Assembly (NCBI RefSeq): GCF_021917145.1
Contig: NC_061074.1
Span: forward strand, 6,475,017-6,539,016
DNA length: 64,000 nucleotides
Reading direction: 5' to 3'
Origin: Hypomesus transpacificus
Taxonomy: Eukaryota > Chordata > Actinopteri > Osmeriformes > Osmeridae
Notes under the pieces: generated by a model
What the model was told of the DNA's origin: nothing
What the model saw: only the letters and a program-made list of their open reading frames with translations
The model's database searches: none
In this document: in pieces, positions 55,685 to 64,000 of the stretch
How the letters are laid out: each line of letters begins with the position of its first letter
Position numbering within the stretch: position 1 is the stretch's first letter
Translations under genes and position numbers: made by a program

Positions 55685-56296
55685 TCTCTATATTTACTCC
55701 CTCATCCTATATATTAGGTCTGCTAGACTGTAGTTGACCTTGGATGACTGGAATGGCTGTGGCCACCTCTGTGTCCCCCCCTCAGCACCCCTCCCGTCCC
55801 CCCTCAGCCCCCCTGGCCCGAGTCTAAATGTGTTGTGTGTTTTCAGGCCTGGTGTCAGACATCCTGGGAGAAGACAAGTTTAAACGCAGCTGGAATTCTG
55901 TTTTAGAGTCTTTGCAGGATCCCAATATAAACAGGTGATCACACACACACATGCAAGCCCAATTACACACAAACAAGCATGGACACACACACACACCAAG
56001 CACAAATAAACAAACAAATGTATGTCAACACATGCACGCAAAACAAAGTGGAGGACAGGGTGGACTGCAGGCTCCAGCTGTCTGGCTCTCTTTCATGACA
56101 TCATTTCTCTGCGCTCTTGATCCAGCTTAATGAAGGTGCTGACTTCCTCTATTCCTGTCCACTTCCTGTCAGACACCTGGTTTACAGTTTGAGGGACATC
56201 CTGCTGGAGGTCCTGGTTCCTGAGTCTTCTGAAGAGGACTTCCAGAAGACTTTGCTGCACAGTCTGTCCAAAAACCATGAGAAGCTGCCGCCCTGA
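45619..56296 (+). CDS. snx19: Sorting nexin 19
   Basis: Membrane-anchored sorting nexin linking endolysosomes to the ER. Eleven coding exons: 45619-47208, 47372-47516, 47910-48010, 48250-48369, 48452-48576, 48667-48760, 49111-49297, 50563-50692, 55428-55612, 55847-55934, 56173-56296; phases fit and give 962 aa (human 992). Domains: hydrophobic hairpin (about residues 21-65), PXA domain (about 95-270, with FVWSWYSTVS and LLPLISKLSDPDWLNML), an acidic proline-rich linker, PX domain (about 497-650) with the phosphoinositide-binding RRYSEF (about 554-559), and a C-terminal nexin domain (about 830-950, WLDVGVANLL, LRDILLEVL). The first exon holds 530 codons, as in other vertebrates. Several introns and the 3' UTR carry repeats. 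The start is set by the PXA alignment and first in-frame ATG; a short overlapping upstream frame precedes it. Confidence 0.96.
49321..49410. repeat. 18-bp minisatellite in snx19 intron 7
   Basis: Five perfect copies of TGGTTGATGCTGTCTGGC, starting 24 bases after the exon 7 donor. Confidence 0.95.
49636..49748. repeat. (CCCT)n array, about 28 units
   Basis: An uninterrupted tetranucleotide run in snx19 intron 7. Its complement is (AGGG)n, a strong G-quadruplex former; the C-rich strand could form an i-motif. It creates false open frames of Pro/Ser and Gly/Arg/Glu. Confidence 0.97.
50706..51117. repeat. Hexamer array in snx19 intron 8
   Basis: About 410 bases built almost only from two hexamers, CAGACC and CAGCAC, in irregular order, starting about 13 bases after the exon 8 donor. 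All frames on both strands stay open, which produces spurious proteins of up to about 200 residues. Confidence 0.95.
52693..53288. repeat. 14-bp minisatellite with higher-order structure, snx19 intron 8
   Basis: About 42 copies of CTGGGAGAGAGGGG. Variants CTGGGATAGAGAGG and CTGGGATAGAGGGG recur at regular places in most of the array, so groups of five to seven units were duplicated together; the right end is uniform. Confidence 0.95.
53289..55427 (+). other. Rest of snx19 intron 8
   Basis: Intron 8 spans 50693-55427. Beyond the two minisatellites it holds no coding sequence or recognisable transposon; there is a duplicated phrase GAGAGGTGAGGTCGCTTCTG-type near 54340-54405 and CTAGCAGGGCT motifs near 54820-54860. 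Confidence 0.6.
55629..55682. repeat. (AC)n after snx19 exon 9 donor
   Basis: About 27 AC units, one interrupted, starting 16 bases after the exon 9 donor. A shorter CA run also follows the exon 10 donor (55938-55952). Confidence 0.9.
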
Positions 56297-56335
56297 GACA
56301 CACACACACACACACACATAACTGGACACTCACAC

Positions 56336-56370
<35 letters not shown>

Positions 56371-58210
56371 CACAGACACACTGATGTATTTTTGAAGGAT
56401 TTCTTTTTGACTGAACGCATGTTGTACTGTGAATTAGTGATCCATGTTGAGTCCCTGCCTCCTACACCCTGCCTTTTTACGCCCTGCTTCCTACGCCCTG
56501 CCTCCTACACCCTGCTTCCTACACCCTGCCTCCTAACCCTGCCTCCTACACCCTGCCTCCTACACCCTGCCTCCTACACCCTGCCTCCTACACCCTGCCT
56601 CCTACTTTTCATGTATCCTCTCTCGTCTCCTAGTCTGTGTCCTATGATAGTCAGTCACATAGATGTTTCTGCCCATTCCCCTTATGGTCTTAATCACACA
56701 GATTGTCTTAAAGTACCTGACACTTTACAGCTGCTCAAACACACCACGGGCCAGCCTCATGTCCATGTAGAGGCCCTGCAGGAAGGCAGTTTAGTAGAAC
56801 CAGATATTTATGTTGTTTTAGGACCAGACACTCTTATCTTCCTCCCAGGGCCTTAGGTCTATGGCTCACAGCAGCTTGTTGTCATGGGAGACATTCTAGA
56901 AGGTTTATAAAACTTCCAGAATGTTCTTCAGGCAGCTGTGTTGCACAGACCGGAGACAACTAATTCTTTAAAATTCTTCATCACTTTAATGTTTGTTTAG
57001 GTCTGCCTAAAGTGGTCAAGGTTGTCTTTATTGGAAGCGGCCCATTGGTTCCACTGTGTCAGACAGGAACCATCAATCATAGATACATTGAAATAAATAT
57101 GCCAGACAGTATCAGGACGCTGTTATGGTGTTAGCGTAGGGTCATATAAGAGAGGCACTAGTATGTCCTGACACCTGCATTCAACTTTACACCCCAATCA
57201 TCCATTTTAATGTGTTTGGGATTTATTGTGATATCGTATTTATTTACATAATTTATTTGATTCATTGTAAATATTGATTGATTCCTATGTATTTAAAAAT
57301 GCCAGTAACATTCCTTTCAATAGAAAGTCTTAACTGAGGTCTGCCTTGAAACATGACATCTGTCTTTGTGTCTGCATGGCTGTCTGCCTGTCTTCATCAG
57401 GAACACCAGCCAGACAAGCAGAGACTGTCAGTTTGCCAGCTTTGTCTAAGGATAGCATGCACGTTATGGTACAAAGAAGTTTGTGCAACAGTTGAAGTTA
57501 CATTCCTTGTGGACACATGTCCAATATTTGTTTCATACTTTCACATCAACATCACCTCCTCTGTATGTGTCTTACCACCCCTCCTCAATGCCACGCCCAC
57601 TGTTTACACATCTGAACTCTGACTCCCTGAAAGGTGTCATTCTCACAGCCAGTACTGCTCCAGTTACAGAAACACTGAGGCCTGCTCATGCCTGCTGTCA
57701 CGGCTTCTGTTAGGTTCTACATGTGATGTACCCAATGTTTACACGGATGCCATAGTAACCAGTGGTACTAGAAGTGCTTGTGGCTGTCCATGTGTCTGCA
57801 GTGGGCCTCACTGACTGGGGCTCCGTTCAGACGTGCTCCATAGTCCAGCAGGGCCAAGCTGCTGGGTGTGGATGTGATGATGAGCTCTCAATGGAGTCTG
57901 ACAGACGTGTCACTACCATTAAAGCAATCCATGGAAACATGAGCTGATCTTTGAGTTCTCATGAAATCTAGGAGGTTTTACTGCCAGGGGAGATCTGATC
58001 AAGTCCAGCTCCACACAGGATAACCCTGTTGTGTGCTCCCTGTGTCTTGGTGCCTGTTGACTCTGTTACCGCTGGTTCCTAGCCCCATGATGACATGACA
58101 TCATGGATGCTGATCTATGAATGTGTCTGTACTTGTGAATTTAGTTACAATGTCGTAACAACTAATGAAGTTCATGAACCTACCTGTGAAAAATAAAGAA
58201 AATCTGAACT
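56297..58210 (+). other. snx19 3' UTR, probable
   Basis: Directly after the stop codon there are two CA runs (to about 56369), then a 14-bp minisatellite of CCCTGCCTCCTACA-type units (about 56456-56606). AATAAA occurs at 57092-57097 and 58192-58197; the second, in a UTR of about 1.9 kb, sits before a natural-looking end. Which is used is unknown. Confidence 0.5.
56456..56606. repeat. 14-bp minisatellite in probable snx19 3' UTR
   Basis: About ten units of CCCTGCCTCCTACA with variants (TTTTTACG, CTTCCTACG). It would be transcribed in the mature mRNA if the distal poly(A) signals are used. Confidence 0.88.
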
Positions 58211-60160
58211 GTTACATGTGTTTGTGGAACTGAAGCCTCCTGTCCAGTCTGGTTCTTCCTCAGGACTACAAAGTCCATGAACACCAGGGACTGCCCATTC
58301 TACTCTACAAGCACACAACAACAATAATCTGGAGACATCCCATACTAAAAGCAGCCTGCTGCTACTCTAGGAGGTCTGATGAAAGAGAAGGAGAGACTCT
58401 AAATGGATGAAGTCAGCCAGACCTCAGATACCTTGTTACCACAGCAACAGAATGACCAGCAGCTCCACAGCTGAAGAGGCCAGAGACAGTAACCGTGGTA
58501 ACATGTGGTGAACAGAAGGCATCTCTGAACCAACCATCTGCTGGTCCAGACCAACACAACATAGACATACCCATCTGTCTCCCACAAACGCCTATCTATC
58601 TCTCTTACACACACATACACATCTATCTCTCTTACACACACATACCCATCTATCTCTCATACACACATATACCCATCAATCTCATAAACACACCCCCATC
58701 TATCCATGCTAATCCACCACTCTTTTTCTCTCACACTCACAAACACACACACACAAACACAATCATACACACATTTCAATGTCACTCTCACACACACAGC
58801 AGATGAGGAAGCAAATAAATCAAGGAGGCTAGATAGAGGGATAGCCCTGACTGGGTCTCCAACGGTACGATTTTCCTTCTTGGAAACGAACGAGAGGAAT
58901 GCAGGGAACAACCTCCTAATGAGCGTAGCGGAGGGGAGGAAGACAGGAAGACAGTACTCTGCTGAAACGTTAGCCAAACTGCTCAACGTGCTCCTGCTTC
59001 CTCGATCAGATCTCCAGCTAATACAACAGCACCCTCACTACTCTGGTACCCTACCATCTGGTGCCTTTCCCTGGTCCTTCACCACCCTGGCACCCCACCA
59101 CCCTGGTACCTCACCACATGATACCCTTCCCTGGTATCCCACCTTCCTGGTACCCCACCACCCATCCATTCACACTTTCTGCTGTAAATAAAGGCTTGTT
59201 TTTAGATCAGTGTGATTCTCTTGTTGGGCTGGATGGCCTCGTTTACATGGAAAACATGTGTTCCCATCTGGGGTTATGCAACTCCACAGCTCTGAACCCT
59301 CTCCAGTCTCCTGCAGGGGCTGACACGCTTCAGCCTTGGCTGTGTTCACAAGCACATTTGGGTTTTTACTCACTTTTGTTTTCTTTGGGGATCTTACATA
59401 ATAACATCCAGACCCTCGCGCGCAGAGCTGAAATGCAGACTAAGACCGATATGAACGTTTGACTGTAAAGCTCATGGTAGATTACCGGAGAGACTGGGGC
59501 TGTATTAGAGAGTTCTTTTTACGTCTCTCTGCGTAATGGATCACACATTTCTGTATTGTTTCCCCACTTCCTTCCCTGACTAATGAGAAACCGGGCATGA
59601 GGGTTTGTAATCTTGATAGAGACCTTCTCCCTGGAGCCTGAAGTGTGAGTGATATTCACACCTTGTCTCACACACGTCAGTCTGTCTGACTGAAGCACGT
59701 GGATGGGACTCAGTGCTGAACACCGTTGGTACATTATGCCACTGTCAGACACTGCCTCAGTGCTGTAGGTCCCTGTGTAGTTGCTGAACAGCGCCCTCTG
59801 GTGCTCACTGTCTGCTCCTTTGGCTCTGTATCAAGAGTCACTGCAGAGTCCACTTACTCCCACACACAATGTCAAGAAAGACAAGTGTGGTCCAAATCTG
59901 AAGGACAGATTCAACTGTTCTGTTGAGCTCCACTGCAGAGTCAGAGATGAGCCCTAGACCAGGCTGATGAGAAACATTTTCTCCACACACTTCTGTAAAA
60001 CGATCTCTGCACCAGCCAGGTCTTTTGTGTGCAGGTGAGCACGTTTGCCTCTAGAGGGAGCTGTGGTCAAACAGGTCAAGTTCCAGAGCCAAACATGTGT
60101 TTCCTCCTTCAGCCACCAGGGGACAGTGGAGGACAAGATGGGAGGGATCCACCTGTTACC

Positions 60161-60220
60161 TCAGTCAGACAGTCAGACAGTCAGTCAGTCAGTCAGTCAG
60201 TCAGTCAGTCAGTCAGTCAG
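60161..60220. repeat. (CAGT)n tetranucleotide repeat
   Basis: About fifteen units, the first few with CAGA variants. Confidence 0.92.
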
Positions 60221-60764
60221 CTGATCTGTTTACGGTTATTCACATTTTTGGGACTAACCCTCACTTCACTGCTCTCTACCTCATTACACCACCCAATCGC
60301 ACGACTTCATGACTTACAGTTTCCAAACTGCTACTTGTGTTCTACTGTCCCTCTTCACAGGGTTCACACACTGTTTGGAGCTCTGTCGTAGGTTGTAAGT
60401 CTGGTCCACCTCCATCTGAGCACAGCGTGAGCATCCGTGTGTCGCAGTGCGCAGGGGGAGGAGCCTCTCCACTGAGCTGGTGGCCTGCACCTGTTTGTCT
60501 CTCTCGTTGCATCTGTCTCTCTCTCACTGCACTTGTCTCTCTTGTTGCATCTGTCTCTCTCTCTGCACTTGTCTCTCTCTGCATATTGGTTCAAATTTGA
60601 CAAACAATAAGCAGGCTGAGCAGCCTGTCTCCTGCAGCTGTTTTCTACTTCTTCAGTTCCTGGACCAACAGAATCCCCTCTGTTGAAGTTGGTCTCCCCC
60701 AGCCAGTGGGAAATGTAGTGTTGTAAATCAGCTTCAGGGACAGCCTAGACCTTTACTAAATACA

Positions 60765-60924
<160 letters not shown>

Positions 60925-63900
60925 TACACACAAACATACACACAAGTGTTGGTCAACCATCTCCACAGTAGCCGCTCCAGTTTGGTCTACACAGCTTGTA
61001 CGTAACATCAGTAGCATCTGCTAAGAGCTTCATCACACTCTTTCCCACCACTCCATTCTAGCAGGAGGAGATCCTACACTTACATGACGTACGAGAAAAG
61101 TTACGGGAAAGGATTTCAAGATGCATAGTGCTCTTCCCTGACAAAGAAAGCGAGAAATACAGACAGAAAGGCGGACAGGCAGACAGACAGATTGAAGGAT
61201 AGAAAAAGAGAGAAAAAGAGAGAGACAAATGGCTTCTAAATGGTTCTCTGCTGGTATGTCCTGGTGAAGGTCCCCTGAGATGGTTCTGGGAGAGATGAAA
61301 CCTCTTTATCTCTTTCTGACTCCTTTCAGTGGACCTGAGCCATCTCTGCAGGAGTGCAGAATCAATCTGGCCATCAGCATCACCATAACAACCCTGTCAG
61401 GGAGGGAGGGGGGGGCTGCTCAGGAATGACCACCCCCTCCACCCCCATTTCACCCCATGCCTCCCCCCACCTCCCTAGCCCCCCCCCCCCCAGCCCCACA
61501 CTCACACACCTCTAACCCCCTGTTCATCTCCAAACCCCCATCTCATTTCTAAACCCCTCTGTCTTTCTTTATCGAACACAGCTGCTGTCGACTACGATCT
61601 CTGCCTCTCCTCTCAGCCCTGGCCTCAGCTGGCACCCAGATCCAATCAGAGGAGGGTATGGGACGAGGAGCCAGTTCCTAATCTAAAGTGTGGAGATAGG
61701 AGCCAGAACTGCCCCCCCACCAGACCACTCAATATATCGTTCTGGAAAGCAGATGCCTCACCTGCTATCTGCTCTCAACTTTGCTGACTGGGGAGAGGGG
61801 AGGGAGAGAAGCTACATTTGCAATGAAACAATCTCCAAACAGAATTTGATTTAAGTAAAACAGGCGACGTGTCACTCTGGATTGTCGTCTCAGAGACATC
61901 CTCTCCAGCCTGTGAGCGTCTGTGGTGACTGCACTGCTCAGCCCGGCTGCACATCTCTGCTCTCAACATTTAGCAACTTTCAAATCACATTTGTGTCATT
62001 TGAAATCAACGTAATCACCGTGATTGTGTGAATTCAGGCAGACAGAATGTCATTCCATCTGACATGTTGCAGCAGACAGATTCTACTGGTCAGTAGTGTT
62101 CCAGATGGGTTGTACAAGTGTATACATGTTTTCTACTGGTAGGATATCAGTAAAGATTCATGATTAAACTTTTGTACTGGAGTCCCCCCTTCCCCTTCTC
62201 CCACCTTCCCCACAACATAACATAGTTGACCAATTTGGCAATGAGAAGTCTCAGAGACAGGTTTCCGTGGGAACATTAACCTACCAGTTCTCAGCAGCAT
62301 TGTACTCCCACCCCTTGCTATTTGCGTGCAGTGTGAACCATTTGTAGACCTCCAAACATCTGCTGGTGTCCACGCTGGTCTGGTGTGAACCAGGAGACCT
62401 GAGACAAGGCTATCCATCCGTTCGTCTGTGTGTGGTGTGGAAGAAATTGCGATTTCCTTTATAGGGCACAAGAATGTAAACATAGATGGTGACAGTCAGA
62501 CAGTAATGACGTTACAACAGTCTCAGAGAAAGAGATTCCCAGCCTCCAACACATGACAACTCTCAGACTAGAGTTCATTGGTGGAGCTCTCCTTGTAATC
62601 ATGACAAAGGACGTTTAACCAGTACTTTCTCCTGATCCCGAACATCTATTAATCCTGACACATAGACACAATCTACTCTTATTAATAGCAAGCTTACATG
62701 AGAACATACTAACTAGTATGTAATGACTAGTTCTATTGATTAGTGAATAATGTAAGCACACAGGAAATCGCAATTTCTTCCACAGTGGCGGTCTCACCAA
62801 GCCCTCACACTGATCTCCCCTCATGAAGAGTTTCTGATGTCTAGTCTGGGAAGACCAGGCTGGGGTCAGTGATTCTGGATAGGAGAGGAGTGAAGAGGAG
62901 AGGGGAGTTTTTCCCCTTGCCACATTGCTAAGTCAGAGGGATTAGTTAATCAGCTGCACCTGTTGGACTGACTGAGTGGAGCTGCAGGGCTATGGGACTC
63001 ACAGACTGGTCCGTGGGAATGAGGGGGTCTGGAGCTGGGGTGGGGAGTTTGGGGTCTGGGCTGGGGGGCTGGGTAAGGGTCTGTGTGGGGGACTGGAGGC
63101 CTGGGGGTGTTGGGTGTCAAGACCAGGGGTTGGTCCTCCCTGGAGAGTAAGAGGCTGGGACAGAGGAGTTTCTGTAGCCATGGCTGAAAAATCTGTTACT
63201 CTGAGAGTCCATCTGAAGGTAACTGTAGTATCCAAGTGGAAATGACTAGAGACACCGTCGTTCTCCAGCAGCTGTGGTCTTTCACCCTGAGAGGGAGAGC
63301 TTTTTCTGCCCTCATTAATCTGATCATACCATTGGTCCTTGTAGGATTCCTCTGCTGGGACCAACATTCTTCTTCTGTTTGACTGGAGAGTGTGTGTGTG
63401 TATGTGTGTGTGTGTGTCATATATGTAGTGTCAGTGTAGTTGTGAGTCAGGTTGGCTTCAGGGCTGATGGTTCAGGGTCTACCATCACTGTAAACAGCTT
63501 TATGACGTAACATAAGGGCAGAAGACCTACTGTACCATGAGGAGATCAGACACCATCAGAGCTATTAATAGTGAGATGGTGAATGTGATGATGAAAGTGG
63601 GCTGTGAAAACGTGACTGGTGTTACCTCATGCTTGGTCATGTGACCATTTGCAGCCTGACTGACCATCATGATGACATATTTACAAAAGGAGAAGATGAT
63701 CATGATAACCTAATTAAATCTACAAAATGTAAAACCTGCAACAGAGACAAAGGCGAAGAGAGAGAATGAGATAGAGGCAGAGAGAGAGAAAAATAGAAAG
63801 AGACGGAGTGGATAAGCAAGAGACAAAGGGAGAGAGAGGAGAAAGAGAAGGGGATTTTGGGGTGCTTTGGGCTGGTGGGGAGGGGCAGAGAGTAAAACAC

Positions 63901-64000
63901 AGCCAGGCGTGAAACTGTTGGTTTTGGCTCACTTCCTGCATGGCTGCTGTATTGCCTGCGGTGGGTCTGGAACTCTGACCCCACCCCTCCTGCACCTGCA

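Overview
The window is vertebrate nuclear DNA, almost certainly from a ray-finned (teleost) fish. Evidence: intron-rich genes with GT-AG junctions, L2-type LINEs and a tRNA-derived SINE ending in the same GCGTCTGCTAAATGA tail, Tc1/mariner and hAT transposons, and very long di- and tetranucleotide arrays. The species cannot be named from the sequence.

Seven protein-coding genes can be rebuilt exon by exon. (1) sorl1, minus strand, first seven coding exons only (9739 down to 1991); the rest lies beyond the left edge. (2) tex12, plus, 10634-11426, four coding exons, 133 aa. (3) bco2, minus, 15287-11980, twelve exons, 557 aa, all four iron-binding histidines present. (4) sdhd, minus, 28762-25114, four exons, 160 aa. 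(5) timm8b, plus, 29292-29717, two exons, 88 aa. (6) An IL4I1-type L-amino-acid oxidase, minus, 43081-30391, eight exons, 508 aa. (7) snx19, plus, 45619-56296, eleven coding exons, 962 aa. All junctions are phase-consistent and none of the seven is visibly broken.

Layout: 0-10 kb is the 5' part of sorl1, with an L2 LINE fragment and a SINE in its introns. 10-15.4 kb holds tex12 and bco2, tail to tail. 15.4-25 kb is a gene-poor stretch with a Tc1 element sitting inside an inverted repeat and a hAT-like element with a second one nested in it. 25-30 kb holds the head-to-head pair sdhd/timm8b, as in mammals. 30-43 kb is the oxidase gene, whose third intron is swollen to 9.2 kb by a hAT element and a full-length-type LINE that itself carries a second Tc1 element with an intact transposase. 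45-58 kb is snx19, whose introns hold several minisatellites. 58-64 kb has no gene I can support.

The genes do not form one pathway. sdhd and timm8b are both mitochondrial and share a promoter region; bco2 cleaves carotenoids; tex12 is meiotic; sorl1 and snx19 act in endosomal trafficking; the oxidase is predicted to be secreted. In human, all except the oxidase map to the long arm of chromosome 11, so the window is a compacted, rearranged version of that block. I found no clearly novel biological system. The best leads are the nested transposons, one with an intact transposase; repeat arrays placed beside splice sites; opposed poly(A) signals 10 bases apart; and an intron of timm8b that is open and in frame.
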